This document shows, in pieces, positions 14,663 through 23,726 of a stretch of 64,000 bases of DNA. A model generated the notes under the pieces. The model saw only the letters and a program-made list of their open reading frames with translations, made no database searches and was not told where the DNA came from. Source of the stretch: Sphingomonadales bacterium (GTDB taxonomy: Bacteria > Pseudomonadota > Alphaproteobacteria > Sphingomonadales > Sphingomonadaceae); contig CANIRZ010000001.1 of the NCBI GenBank assembly GCA_947470185.1, positions 1 through 64,000 on the forward strand. Direction: 5' to 3'. The position numbers and the translations under genes are program-made. Numbering within the stretch: the stretch's first letter is position 1; each line of letters opens with the position of its first letter.

Positions 14663-17133
14663 CGGATAAGGCGGTGCCGTCCGCTGATATAGCAGACAAT
14701 GCATTTCCCGTCTTGGCGGTGCTGCAAGATCTGCTGGGGTCATTACGGACCGTTCCCAATGCCGTGCTTATCGCGCCGCCAGGAGCGGGCAAAACCACGA
14801 TGGTGGCTCCAGCCTTATTGGATGAGCCATATTGCGATGGTCAAATCCTGTTGCTGTCACCGCGCCGTTTGGCCGCGCGGATGGCGGCGGAACGCATATC
14901 CGAAAATTTAGGCGAAACGGTCGGCGGACGGGTTGGCTATGCGACGCGGCTGGACAGCAAGCACGGTCCCAAAACCCGTATATTGGTGATGACCGAGGGG
15001 ATATTCCGCAACCGGATCATTAGTGATCCAGAGCTTGTAGGCGTTTCCGCTGTGCTGTTTGACGAAGTCCATGAACGCAGCATCGACAGCGATTTTGGCC
15101 TCGCGCTCGCGCTTGAGGCCCAAGCTGCATTCCGGCCCGATCTGCGTTTGTTGGCGATGTCAGCCACCTTGGACGGTGCACGCTTTTCGCAGTTGATGGA
15201 CGATGCGCCCGTTTTGGAAAGCGAAGGCAAAAGATGGCCTCTGGAATATCTTTATATTGGTCGCCGGACCGAACAGACCATTGAAATCGATATCGTGCGC
15301 ACAGTGCGCCAAGCGCTGTTAGAGCAGCAGGGCGACCTACTGGTATTCCTGCCCGGCGTCCGCGAGATTGACCGCGCCTTTGACGCCTTAGGGGCCTGCG
15401 GCCCTGACATCGTTGTGCAAAAACTGCATGGGCAGATTGACCCGGCGGCGCAGCGGCTTGCCGTCCGGCGCGATGTTGCGGGGCGGCGCAAGGTCATATT
15501 CGCCACGAACATTGCCGAAACCAGCCTGACCATAGATGGTGTGCGCGTGGTCATTGACAGCGGCCTTGCGCGGCGCGCACGCTTTGACCAGGCGGCCGGT
15601 GTTACACGCCTTGTGACTGAGCGGGCGAGCCTTTCTGCGGCCACGCAGAGGGCCGGGCGCGCTGCGCGGCAACAGGCGGGGATTGCCTATCGGCTGTGGG
15701 AGGAAGCCGGAAATGGCGGCTTGCCTCCGTTCGACCCACCCGAAATTTTGGAAAGCGATCTTGCGCCATTATTGCTGGATTGCGCGCGCTGGGGCGAGAA
15801 TGACCCTGCAAAGCTGCGCTGGCTTGACCTTCCGCCCGCCGCCGCCGTGCAGCAAGCGCGCAAATTGTTGATGTCGGTTGATGCGCTTGATGCGCAAGGA
15901 CACATCACCCCGCATGGCACTATGTTGGCCAATTTACCCTTGCCGCCAAACTTGGCCCATATGGTTGCCGTAGCAGCGCAGAGCGGACAGGTGGAGGATG
16001 CGGCGATGTTGGCGGTTCTATTGCAAGAACGCGGTCTTGGCGGGCAGGGTGAGGATATTGAGACACGCTTTGAACGCTTCGTGCGTGAACGCGGAGCAAA
16101 GGCAGATGCCGCCCGCATGCTGGCGCAGCGGATTGCGCGCCTGTGTGGCGCTAGCGGGGATAAGCAAATGCTCAGCATCGGCGGGCTGATTGGCAGCGCA
16201 TTCCCTGATCGCATCGCCAAACGCCGTGATGCCAAGGGCGAAAAATGGATCAGCGCCATGGGCCGCGGTCTTCAGCTTGACGCAGCATCGCTTTTGGCGC
16301 GCGCGGAATGGCTGGCGGTAGCAGACGTTCAAGGCGCTGCATCGGGTGCGCGCATATTGTCTGCGGCCGCGTTGACCGAAGCCGAAATTATTGACCGATT
16401 TGGGCACCGTATCGAAAGCAAGCAAATCCTAACTTATGACAAAAGCACGGATCGCGTCGATGCGCGTGTCCAACGGCGGTTGGGCGCAATAGTATTGAGC
16501 GAAGGGCGGCTGGAAAAGCCCGACCCGCAGGCCGTTGCGAGCGCACTGATGGCCGCAGTGCAAGACATGGGTATAGACGCGCTGCCTTGGCCTTCGTCCG
16601 CGCGCGCGCTTCGGGAACGCGCACACTTTGCCGGAGTGACTTCGCTTTGTGACGATGCGTTGGCGGAGACCATGGAGCAATGGCTTCTGCCGTTGTTGGG
16701 CAAGGTCAACCGTCTGCGCGACGTCGCGCCATCGGGCTTGGCCAATGCACTCGACAATATGCTCGGTTGGGATACGCGCACCCGCATCGACCAAATTGCA
16801 CCCACTTCCTTCAAAAGCCCTGCTGGCACGGAACATCATATTGATTATGCCGCCGAAGCCGGTCCAACGGTTGAGTTGCGCGTTCAGGCATTGTTCGGTC
16901 TTGATAGCCATCCTTTGGTAGGTGCCAACCGCTTACCTTTGGTCTTAAGCCTTACATCACCTGCGGGCCGTCCCATCCAGACAACGCGCAATCTGCCCGA
17001 ATTCTGGCGTGGAAGCTGGCGTGACGTCGCCAAGGAAATGCGCGGCCGTTACCCCAAGCACAATTGGCCAGACGCGCCGTGGGAAAGCGTGGCGAGCCTT
17101 AAGACCAAAAAGGCACAAGCCCGCAACGCTTGA
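14659..17133 (+). CDS. hrpB: ATP-dependent helicase HrpB
   Basis: 824 aa DExH-box helicase. Motif I APPGAGKTT, motif II DEVHER, motif III SATLDG, then a C-terminal helicase domain with TNIAETSLTIDGV and QRAGRAARQ. The HA2 region and an HrpB-type C-terminal domain (RVDARVQRRLGAIVLSEGRL) follow. HrpB is an RNA helicase-like protein without a settled role in most bacteria. TTG 14659 overlaps the ispB stop; an alternative GTG lies at 14674. Length matches the family. Confidence 0.92.
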   Translation: MTDKAVPSADIADNAFPVLAVLQDLLGSLRTVPNAVLIAPPGAGKTTMVAPALLDEPYCDGQILLLSPRRLAARMAAERISENLGETVGGRVGYATRLDSKHGPKTRILVMTEGIFRNRIISDPELVGVSAVLFDEVHERSIDSDFGLALALEAQAAFRPDLRLLAMSATLDGARFSQLMDDAPVLESEGKRWPLEYLYIGRRTEQTIEIDIVRTVRQALLEQQGDLLVFLPGVREIDRAFDALGACGPDIVVQKLHGQIDPAAQRLAVRRDVAGRRKVIFATNIAETSLTIDGVRVVIDSGLARRARFDQAAGVTRLVTERASLSAATQRAGRAARQQAGIAYRLWEEAGNGGLPPFDPPEILESDLAPLLLDCARWGENDPAKLRWLDLPPAAAVQQARKLLMSVDALDAQGHITPHGTMLANLPLPPNLAHMVAVAAQSGQVEDAAMLAVLLQERGLGGQGEDIETRFERFVRERGAKADAARMLAQRIARLCGASGDKQMLSIGGLIGSAFPDRIAKRRDAKGEKWISAMGRGLQLDAASLLARAEWLAVADVQGAASGARILSAAALTEAEIIDRFGHRIESKQILTYDKSTDRVDARVQRRLGAIVLSEGRLEKPDPQAVASALMAAVQDMGIDALPWPSSARALRERAHFAGVTSLCDDALAETMEQWLLPLLGKVNRLRDVAPSGLANALDNMLGWDTRTRIDQIAPTSFKSPAGTEHHIDYAAEAGPTVELRVQALFGLDSHPLVGANRLPLVLSLTSPAGRPIQTTRNLPEFWRGSWRDVAKEMRGRYPKHNWPDAPWESVASLKTKKAQARNA

Positions 17134-17190
17134 CGAATCTGGTGCCGTTCGGGCAAAGCGGCATCTAGTTTAACCGTCAGGAATTGCACC

Positions 17191-17469
17191 ATGTCCGCCC
17201 GTATCTTTCAGCGTCCCAAAAATGCCATGCAGTCTGGCCATGGGCGCAATGATGAATGGGTGCTTGAACATGTGCCAGCAGAGCCCCGCAAGGCTGACCC
17301 ATTGATGGGCTGGGCTGGATCAGGCGACACGCAGGCGCAGGTTCAATTGACCTTCCCAAGCCTGGATGCGGCACGCGCTTATGCGGAGAAAAAGGGGATA
17401 GTTGCCACCTATATGCCCACACCGCCCAAGACGCTTAAGTTGCAGGCCTATGCGGATAATTTCCGCTAA
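17191..17469 (+). CDS. Complex I accessory subunit, NDUFS4-like
   Basis: 92 aa. SARIFQRPKNAMQSGHG, WVLEH and DPLMGWAGSGDTQAQVQLTF match the ETC complex I conserved region (NDUFS4/AQDQ family), and the AYAEKKG motif is also present. Alphaproteobacterial NADH dehydrogenase carries this peripheral subunit, shared with mitochondria, which stabilises the NADH-oxidising arm. It stands apart from any nuo operon in this window, which is normal for this gene. It converges on the Nudix gene with a 4-nt overlap of 3' ends. Confidence 0.9.
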   Translation: MSARIFQRPKNAMQSGHGRNDEWVLEHVPAEPRKADPLMGWAGSGDTQAQVQLTFPSLDAARAYAEKKGIVATYMPTPPKTLKLQAYADNFR

Positions 17470-17984
17470 ACGATCATTCCGGGCAGCATCAAAAGTTTAA
17501 CGTCCACGACACAACCCTCCGCGCGCTTTTTCTGAACAAAATGGGGTAGGTCCCCCAAGGCAATGCGGTGGACAGTGATATTCTCGCCATCCACGCCGCC
17601 GCCTTCGCTGACTTTCGTCAAGCCACGGGCGCGCACAAGCGAGAAGCTTTCGCTGACCATGCCGGGCGACGAGAAAAACTCGCCGACAATCTCCAGACGG
17701 TCTGCGCGATAGCCGGTTTCTTCCTCAAGCTCCCGCGCAGCGGACGCCAGTGTGTCTTCGCCTTCGTCATGGTCGCCAATGAGCCCAGCGGGCAGTTCAA
17801 TACAATTTGCGCCCAGCGGCACGCGATATTGTTCGACGAGCAGGACATGATCCGCTTCCATTGCAAGGATAACCGCCGCCTTGATGCCGCGCGCGCGGCT
17901 GACATATTCCCATTTTCCGCGCGTCTTCGCCGTGATGAAGCGACCTTGCCACATCACGGTTTCGGCGTCGTCTTGTTCCATCAT
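17466..17984 (-). CDS. Nudix hydrolase, ADP-ribose-pyrophosphatase-like
   Basis: 172 aa. The Nudix box is complete: GEDTLASAARELEEETGY. Upstream the protein has VLLVEQYRVPLGANCIELPAG, typical of the ADP-ribose/NDP-sugar subgroup, followed by FFSSPGMVSESFSL. The substrate is likely ADP-ribose or a nucleoside diphosphate sugar, but not certain. ATG 17981 or 17984 may be used; the start overlaps the stop of the preceding TPM gene, so it is translationally coupled to it as the last gene of the lemA-TPM-TPM set. Confidence 0.88.
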   Translation of the reverse strand: MMEQDDAETVMWQGRFITAKTRGKWEYVSRARGIKAAVILAMEADHVLLVEQYRVPLGANCIELPAGLIGDHDEGEDTLASAARELEEETGYRADRLEIVGEFFSSPGMVSESFSLVRARGLTKVSEGGGVDGENITVHRIALGDLPHFVQKKRAEGCVVDVKLLMLPGMIV

Positions 17985-18670
17985 AGCTGGATTAGCCTGT
18001 CGGGGAGTTCGTTGGGGTTGTCGGCACCCCTAGGAAAATGTTCAGCCAGCACAATGCCCATTTGCGTCACTGCTGCGGCTACGCCAGCGCCGGGGTTTCC
18101 AGCCTTTACTTGATCAAGCAAGGCGACCATCGCGTCACCCCATATTTCGGGTGCAACCTTGGAAGCAATGGCCGCGTCAGCCACGATTTCGGCGCGATGC
18201 TCCTTCATCGACAAATACAATAGCACACCCGTCCGACCCACCGTTTTGGATTCGGTACCTACTTTGAATAGGCTAATGGCGCGGCTGCGGACACGCGCTA
18301 GCTTTTTGGCCTTCGGCGTAAGGGCGAGGCGCAATGGCATCCATTTGAGGATAAACCATGTCCCGATCCATTTGAGCGCAACTGCCGCCAACAAAAATGC
18401 TGCATATTCCGCCGTCGTATATTCGTGGCGCCACCCGCCCGAAAAGCTATCGATTAGGCCCATGTAAAATTCAGGAAAAGTCGCATAGCTGACCAAGGCA
18501 ATGAACGCGATCGCACTTGCCCAAGCCATAGCGATATCGTCATAATGGTCCGACAGGTCAGTCACGATCGTGACGATTTCGCCGGTTGTTAGCCGTTCTG
18601 CATCCGCGACTGCGGCAACCACTATCGCATGGTCGGCTTCGGTGAATTGACTGATTTTACGTAAGCCCAT
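17981..18670 (-). CDS. TPM-domain membrane protein
   Basis: 229 aa. FTEADHAIVVAAVADAERLTTGEIVTIV begins a TPM (YgcG-type) domain interrupted by two membrane segments (about 48-68 and 90-112). The second half holds GRTGVLLYLSMKEHRAEIVADAAIASKV, the conserved TPM core. No lipobox is seen. ATG 18670 is preferred over the track's TTG, with TAGGAA 8 nt upstream; that motif overlaps the stop of the preceding gene, so translation is coupled. TPM proteins are linked to membrane protein or photosystem repair, but the bacterial role is unsettled. Confidence 0.85.
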   Translation of the reverse strand: MGLRKISQFTEADHAIVVAAVADAERLTTGEIVTIVTDLSDHYDDIAMAWASAIAFIALVSYATFPEFYMGLIDSFSGGWRHEYTTAEYAAFLLAAVALKWIGTWFILKWMPLRLALTPKAKKLARVRSRAISLFKVGTESKTVGRTGVLLYLSMKEHRAEIVADAAIASKVAPEIWGDAMVALLDQVKAGNPGAGVAAAVTQMGIVLAEHFPRGADNPNELPDRLIQL

Positions 18671-18681
18671 GTTCAATATTC

Positions 18682-19473
18682 CTACCAGCCACCCGATGCG
18701 CCGCCGCCGCCAAAGCTGCCGCCACCGCCGCCAAAGCCTCCGCCGCCAAATCCGCCGCCGCCAAAACCTCCGCCACCAAAGCCTCCGCCGCCCCAGATGA
18801 TCACTGGCCCCATGCCGGCGCGCCGATGCTTACGCCCGCCGCCATTTGTGGAACGGATCATTGGTAGGAACACAAAGAAGATCATGAACAAGATGAAGAT
18901 AATCGCGCCAAAGGGTATGCCTTTGTCACGTTTGTTACCTTGCTGTGCCGCGCTTGCTATCTTGGCCGCTTCGTCCGCAGGCAGCTCAAGCTGTGTCACG
19001 ATGCGGTCAACGCCTGCACTGATGCCACCGGCAAAATCACCTTCCTTAAAGCGCGGGGTGATGTCGTTGCGGATGATTGTGGAAGACAAGCCATCGGTTA
19101 GCACGGGCTCAAGGCCGTAACCGACCTCAATTCGCATTTTGCGTTCGTTCGGCGCAACGATCAGGATTGCGCCATTGTCTTTTTCGGTTTCGCCCTTGCC
19201 ATCCTGCCCGATTGCCCATGCGCGACCCAATCGATAGCCGTAATCGGAGATCTCATAGCCTTCGAGGCTGGCCAGCGTTGTCACAACCAACTGGCGTTTA
19301 GTGCGGGCTTCCAGCCCCTCCAGTTTGGCGCTGAGCGCGGCTTCTTGCTGCGGATCAAGCAAATTGGCCTGATCAACCACACGGCCGGTCAGTTTTGGAA
19401 AATTCTGCGCAACTGCTGCTTGACCGGTGAGGGCCAGCAGCAACGCAATAAGCAGGCCAAGGGCCTTATTCAT
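18682..19473 (-). CDS. TPM-domain protein with Gly-rich tail (YgcG-like)
   Basis: 263 aa. Signal peptide (MNKALGLLIALLLALTGQAAVA), then a periplasmic TPM domain (FPKLTGRVVDQANLLDPQQE, AWAIGQDGKGETEKDNGAIL, RKMRIEVGYGLEPVLTD), a C-terminal membrane segment (GAIIFILFMIFFVFLPMI) and a tail of tandem GGGGF units ending in ASGGW. This layout is the standard partner of LemA. ATG 19473 is chosen over TTG 19479. The DNA of the tail is a tandem repeat by coding, not a CRISPR. Confidence 0.9.
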   Translation of the reverse strand: MNKALGLLIALLLALTGQAAVAQNFPKLTGRVVDQANLLDPQQEAALSAKLEGLEARTKRQLVVTTLASLEGYEISDYGYRLGRAWAIGQDGKGETEKDNGAILIVAPNERKMRIEVGYGLEPVLTDGLSSTIIRNDITPRFKEGDFAGGISAGVDRIVTQLELPADEAAKIASAAQQGNKRDKGIPFGAIIFILFMIFFVFLPMIRSTNGGGRKHRRAGMGPVIIWGGGGFGGGGFGGGGFGGGGFGGGGGSFGGGGASGGW

Positions 19474-19492
19474 GTTCAATTCCCGGACAGGA

Positions 19493-20101
19493 TTAGGTCG
19501 CTGGCGCCATATCTAGCTTCGGTGCGGATTCTGCACCGGGCGTTGTTGCCTGATAAGGGATCATGGGCTTGGCACCGTGGATGATCTTGGCACCGATGAT
19601 GTCCGGGAAAGTGCGAATGGTGGTGTTATAGCCACGCACCGCTTCGTTATAATCACGCAAAGTGATGCGCACGCGGTTTTCCTGACCCTCCAATTGATCC
19701 TGCAGCTTCAGATAACCTTCCTGGCTTTTGAGCTGCGGATATTGCTCAACCGAAACCAGCAAGCGCGAAAGGCTTCCCGACAACTGGTTCTGCACGCGCT
19801 GAAACGCCGCCATTTTTGCAGGATCGTTTAGGTCGTTAGGGTTCACTTGAATGTTCGGCGATGTGGCACGTGCGCGTGCTTCAATGACCTCAGTAAGCGT
19901 TTTGTTTTCTTGCGCTGCTGCGCCTTTCACAACATTGGCAAGGTTGGGGATCAGGTTCGCGCGCTCTTGGAACGCGGCTTGGACATCAGCCCATTTCGCC
20001 TTGGCATTTTCTTCGGCCGTGGGAACACTGTTGATTCCGCATCCGGCCAACGAAGCCGCAGCAACGGGTACCAGAAGAAATTTCAAAAAGTTCTTATGCA
20101 T
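19493..20101 (-). CDS. lemA: LemA-family lipoprotein
   Basis: 202 aa. The N-terminus MHKNFLKFLLVPVAAASLAGCG is a lipoprotein signal with lipobox LAGC. The LemA domain follows: KWADVQAAFQERANLIPNLANVVKG, LSRLLVSVEQYPQLKS and ITLRDYNEAVRGYNTTIRTFP. LemA proteins form a helical bundle at the membrane; function is poorly defined. It is first in a minus-strand set lemA, TPM/YgcG, TPM, Nudix with gaps of 19 and 11 nt and a final overlap, so one operon is likely. Confidence 0.92.
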   Translation of the reverse strand: MHKNFLKFLLVPVAAASLAGCGINSVPTAEENAKAKWADVQAAFQERANLIPNLANVVKGAAAQENKTLTEVIEARARATSPNIQVNPNDLNDPAKMAAFQRVQNQLSGSLSRLLVSVEQYPQLKSQEGYLKLQDQLEGQENRVRITLRDYNEAVRGYNTTIRTFPDIIGAKIIHGAKPMIPYQATTPGAESAPKLDMAPAT

Positions 20102-20249
20102 CTAACGCGCTCCTCCACTTGGCAAACTGCCTATCAATCCAGCCATTTACATGGCGTGTGTTAGGTACATAAGGCGCGCTAAGGCCTTTCGCAATGACTA
20201 CAGTTGTTTGCGCAATGAATTTTACCAACCGGCTTTGGCGATAAATTCA

Positions 20250-20285
20250 CTTCGCTTTGGCGCTGTTATCTGATGTAAAGCGAAG
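20250..20285. repeat. Inverted repeat upstream of serine hydrolase
   Basis: Arms CTTCGCTTT and AAAGCGAAG (9 bp, perfect) around an 18-nt loop in the divergent lemA/serine-hydrolase spacer. It could be an operator or a leader hairpin. Confidence 0.45.
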
Positions 20286-20357
20286 GCGGGTTCAGCAGCG
20301 GCGGCATTAATGTCGCTCAGGAGACTTTGGTTAAAAGATGATCTTTGGGGAAGTAGG

Positions 20358-21560
20358 ATGAAAAAATGGATATTAGGGGCGTTACTTTTCGTTGCAGCGG
20401 CAGCGGGCGGTTTTTGGGTGAGTGCAGACAAGGATATGAAGGCACTCATATCCCATTTGCCAACGGACTCTAACGTGCTGTTCTGGAGCGTAGAGCAACG
20501 CGACGCCGGTTTCCGAACAATGGACCGCATTCCGATTCTTGCAAAGGCCAACGTCATTGCAAAAGGCGATACGGTTTATCCTTTGCCTGCCGGCGAGCCG
20601 CTGAAAATCGGCATGGACGTCGATGCCTATATGAAAGCGCAACGCACGGCCGGTCTTGTCATTTTGCAGGACGGCAAAGTGCGGATGGAGAAATACGGTC
20701 TCGATTTCACGGCGCAGGGCAAATGGACCAGTTTTTCGGTCGCTAAATCCTTTACGTCGACCATGGTCGGCGCGGCCATCAAGGATGGCTATATCAAGAG
20801 CATCGATGATAAGGTTTCCGCATATATCCCGGACCTTAAGGGCTCGGCGTATGACGATGTGACTATCAAGCAACTGCTGACCATGACCTCGGGCGTAAAA
20901 TGGAATGAGGATTATACCGATCCTAAATCCGATGTTGCTTTGTTCAATTTGCACATGGCCGAAAAAGGCATGGATGTGACGGTCAGTTACATGCGCAAAT
21001 TGCCGCGTGAGGCACCAGCTGGAACCAAATGGGTCTACAAAACCGGCGAAACCAATTTGATTGGCGTATTGGTCAGTTCGGCCACGAAAAAGACGCTTTC
21101 CAGCTATTTGTCGGAGAAGGTTTGGGCACCATTTGGTATGGAGCAGGACGCAACCTGGCTTTTGGGTTCAACTGGGCATGAAATTAGCGGCTGCTGCATT
21201 CAGGCATCGACCCGTGATTACGCGCGTTTTGGCGCCTTCATAATGGGCGGTGCAAAAATCAACGGCGTTGGCATTTTGCCTGACGATTGGCTTGCCCCTG
21301 CAACAAGCAAGCAGGCGGACATTGGCATGGCCGGCAAAGGCTATGGCTTCCAATGGTGGACCTATGACGACGGTAGCTTTGCGGCGCAGGGCATATTTGG
21401 GCAGGGCATCTTCATTGACCCCAAGCGCAACCTCGTGATCGCATCGAACAGCAATTGGCCAAAGGCGACTGACCCAGACACCGTTGGCGTTCAACGCGAA
21501 GCATTTTATAAAGCGGTTCAGGCTGCTGTCGATGCGGAAGCAAAGCCAGTACTGAAGTAA
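20358..21560 (+). CDS. Serine hydrolase, beta-lactamase class C-like
   Basis: 400 aa. An N-terminal hydrophobic anchor or signal (WILGALLFVAAAAGGFWV) is followed by the penicillin-binding/class C beta-lactamase fold. The SxxK motif is SVAK in WTSFSVAKSFTSTMVG, with YKTGETN as the likely second motif. Family members are esterases, peptidases or 6-aminohexanoate hydrolases; a true beta-lactamase is not implied. AGGATG places the start at ATG 20358, not at the track's earlier codon. The gene is monocistronic, followed by a long hairpin before potD. Confidence 0.85.
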   Translation: MKKWILGALLFVAAAAGGFWVSADKDMKALISHLPTDSNVLFWSVEQRDAGFRTMDRIPILAKANVIAKGDTVYPLPAGEPLKIGMDVDAYMKAQRTAGLVILQDGKVRMEKYGLDFTAQGKWTSFSVAKSFTSTMVGAAIKDGYIKSIDDKVSAYIPDLKGSAYDDVTIKQLLTMTSGVKWNEDYTDPKSDVALFNLHMAEKGMDVTVSYMRKLPREAPAGTKWVYKTGETNLIGVLVSSATKKTLSSYLSEKVWAPFGMEQDATWLLGSTGHEISGCCIQASTRDYARFGAFIMGGAKINGVGILPDDWLAPATSKQADIGMAGKGYGFQWWTYDDGSFAAQGIFGQGIFIDPKRNLVIASNSNWPKATDPDTVGVQREAFYKAVQAAVDAEAKPVLK

Positions 21561-21566
21561 ACATGC

Positions 21567-21612
21567 TGCGGCGCAGAATAATTACGCATATTCGTAATTA
21601 GATTGCGCCGCA
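21567..21612 (+). terminator. Two-tier hairpin between serine hydrolase and potD
   Basis: Outer stem TGCGGCGCA/TGCGCCGCA, a 3x3 internal loop, inner stem TAATTACG/CGTAATTA and loop CATATT. It lies 6 nt after the serine hydrolase stop. There is no clean T-run directly after, so it may terminate weakly, stabilise the upstream 3' end, or act as a leader element for the polyamine operon. Confidence 0.5.
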
Positions 21613-21698
21613 AAGTGCGGAAAAAAGGGGCTTTTCTAAGGCTTCATATTAGTCCAGCATGGCATCTTCATGTTTCGTAGTTCAGCGGGAGATTTGTC

Positions 21699-22808
21699 AT
21701 GGATTTTAAAACGTTTTTGCACGCAGGTAGCAATCGGCGCGCTATGCTTAAGGGCATGGGTGTTGCCGCCGTTGGATTTTCACTGACGGGCGCGCTGGCT
21801 GGTTGCGGAGAGAAAGAAGCGGCAAAGCTCGCCAATGGCGAAGAGGCCAAGCTGAACTTCTACAATTGGGACACCTATATCGGTGAGACCACGTTGGAAG
21901 ATTATAAGGACAGCGCCGGCGTTGACGTGAGCATGACCTTGTTCGCCAGCAATGACGAATTGTTTGCCAAGCTGCGTGCCGGCAATCAGGGTTATGACGT
22001 CATCGTGCCGTCGAACGATTTTGTCGAGCGCATGGCCGCAGCGGACATGCTGATTGAAATCGACAAGACCCAAATTCCCAATTTCAAAAATGTCGCCCCT
22101 GAGTATCAGGACGTCCCTTATGATCCCGCGCGGAAATATTCGATGCCGTACACATGGCTGGCGCTTGGCATTGGGTACCGCAAGTCGAAGGTAAATTCGG
22201 CACCTGATAGCTGGAAAGTCCTGTTTGACAGCGACGAATATAAGGGCCGCATCGCTGTGCTTTCCGAGGCTGGCGACATGTTCCGGCTCTACGGCAAATA
22301 TCTAGGCAAATCGGTCAATGGGCTGACGGATGCCGATTTGAAAACAATCGAAGCCATGATGATCAAGCAAAAGCCAAACATCAAATCTTTCCACGAAGAC
22401 AATGGTCAGGACCTTTTGCTTAAAGGTGAAGTGGACCTTGTCCTCGAATATAATGGCGACATTGCCCAGATCACGACGGAAGACCCCGACATCGGCTTTG
22501 TCATTCCCAAGGAAGGCAGCCAGCTGAATTCGGACAATCTGTGCATTCCAAAGGGCGCGCCGCACCCGAAAAATGCCCATGCGTTCATCAACTATCTGCT
22601 GGATGCCGAGGTAGGCAAAAAAATCACCGAGACGATTAAATATCCAACGCCTAATGCTGCGGTGAAGGCGCTGATGCCAGATGATTATAAGAATAATCAG
22701 GTCATTTTCCCGCCCGCGGATATCTTGGCGAAGTGCGAATACGCGAAATTCAATCCCGAGCTTCAGCCGAAATATGAGGAGGCGTTTACCCGCGTTCGGG
22801 CGGCTTAA
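21699..22808 (+). CDS. potD: Polyamine ABC transporter substrate-binding protein
   Basis: 369 aa. A twin-arginine-like/lipoprotein N-terminus (NRRAMLKGMGVAAVGFSL, then LAGCG lipobox) precedes a PotD/PotF fold: LNFYNWDTYIGETTLEDY, YDVIVPSNDFVERMAAADML, YSMPYTWLALGIGYRKS. It binds putrescine or spermidine outside the inner membrane and delivers it to PotBC. Start ATG 21699 is preceded by GGGAG. It is first in potD-potB-potC-potA, genes spaced 3, -1 and 15 nt. Confidence 0.92.
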   Translation: MDFKTFLHAGSNRRAMLKGMGVAAVGFSLTGALAGCGEKEAAKLANGEEAKLNFYNWDTYIGETTLEDYKDSAGVDVSMTLFASNDELFAKLRAGNQGYDVIVPSNDFVERMAAADMLIEIDKTQIPNFKNVAPEYQDVPYDPARKYSMPYTWLALGIGYRKSKVNSAPDSWKVLFDSDEYKGRIAVLSEAGDMFRLYGKYLGKSVNGLTDADLKTIEAMMIKQKPNIKSFHEDNGQDLLLKGEVDLVLEYNGDIAQITTEDPDIGFVIPKEGSQLNSDNLCIPKGAPHPKNAHAFINYLLDAEVGKKITETIKYPTPNAAVKALMPDDYKNNQVIFPPADILAKCEYAKFNPELQPKYEEAFTRVRAA

Positions 22809-22811
22809 TTG

Positions 22812-23726
22812 ATGTCAGGCGCGTTGCAAGACTGGAAAAGCCAGAAGAAACCCTTTGCCGCAGTTGCAACGGCACCGGTGTTCTGGCTTGGCCTGTTCTT
22901 CATCGCGCCTATGACCATCGTCTGGCTCTACAGCTTCGGTCAAAATGCCGGACCTGCGGATATCGATATTTCGGGCACGCTCGACAATTACAAACGCGCG
23001 ACCGAGTGGTTGTATCTTTCCATTTTCCTCAAAAGCTTTGCAGTCGCCGCACTCACCACGTTGATTTGCTTGATTATCGGCTTTCCGGTCGCGATGGCGA
23101 TAACCTTCGCCGCGCCGAAGTGGCGCCCTTGGTTGCTGCTGGGAATCATGCTGCCCTTTTGGACCAACCTCCTGATCCGCACCTACGCGCTGATGGCATT
23201 GATGGGCAGCAATGGGTATATGAACAAAGGGCTTGGCGGCTTGTGGGACGGTGCCAGCTGGTTGCGCACCTTAGTGGGCATGCAGCCGCTTGAGGCATGG
23301 ACGCCCGTGCAGTTGTTGTACAATAATTTCGCGGTCGTTTTGGGGCTTGTCTACGTCCATCTGCCCTTCATGGTTTTGCCTTTATATTCGGCGCTCGACC
23401 GGCTGGACAAAAGCTTGATTGAGGCCAGCCTTGACCTTGGCGCGGGACATTTCAAAACCTTTATGAAAATCGTCGTGCCGCTGGCTGCGCCGGGGATTTT
23501 CGCGGGTGTTATGATTACTTTGGTTCCCGCATTGGGTGCGTATCTTACCCCCGACCTCATGGGCGGCACAGATAGCCAGATGATCGCGAATGTGATTGAG
23601 CGGCAGTTCAAGCGCGCAAACGACTGGCCCTTCGGCGCCGCTTTGTCCTTCTTGCTCATCTACGCGATGTTCATTTTGATTGCGCTGCAATCCATGCGCG
23701 CGAACAAAGTGAAGGAGGCGGGGTAA
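22812..23726 (+). CDS. potB: Polyamine ABC transporter permease PotB
   Basis: 304 aa with six membrane segments. It carries the binding-protein-dependent permease (EAA) loop: LIEASLDLGAGHFKTFMKIVVPLAAPG. PAL residues such as LGAYLTPDLMGG match PotB/PotH. It pairs with PotC as the inner membrane channel. ATG 22812 directly follows a TTG used by the ORF track; its stop overlaps potC's ATG by one base. Confidence 0.92.
   Translation: MSGALQDWKSQKKPFAAVATAPVFWLGLFFIAPMTIVWLYSFGQNAGPADIDISGTLDNYKRATEWLYLSIFLKSFAVAALTTLICLIIGFPVAMAITFAAPKWRPWLLLGIMLPFWTNLLIRTYALMALMGSNGYMNKGLGGLWDGASWLRTLVGMQPLEAWTPVQLLYNNFAVVLGLVYVHLPFMVLPLYSALDRLDKSLIEASLDLGAGHFKTFMKIVVPLAAPGIFAGVMITLVPALGAYLTPDLMGGTDSQMIANVIERQFKRANDWPFGAALSFLLIYAMFILIALQSMRANKVKEAG

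Noticed and set aside
18690-18790. Regular short repeats looking like a small array
   Set aside because: They encode the GGGGF tail of the TPM protein; units are back-to-back with no spacers, so not CRISPR.
20358-21560. Serine hydrolase as an antibiotic-resistance beta-lactamase
   Set aside because: Motifs place it in the broad class C-like esterase/peptidase group; nothing specific to true beta-lactamases.
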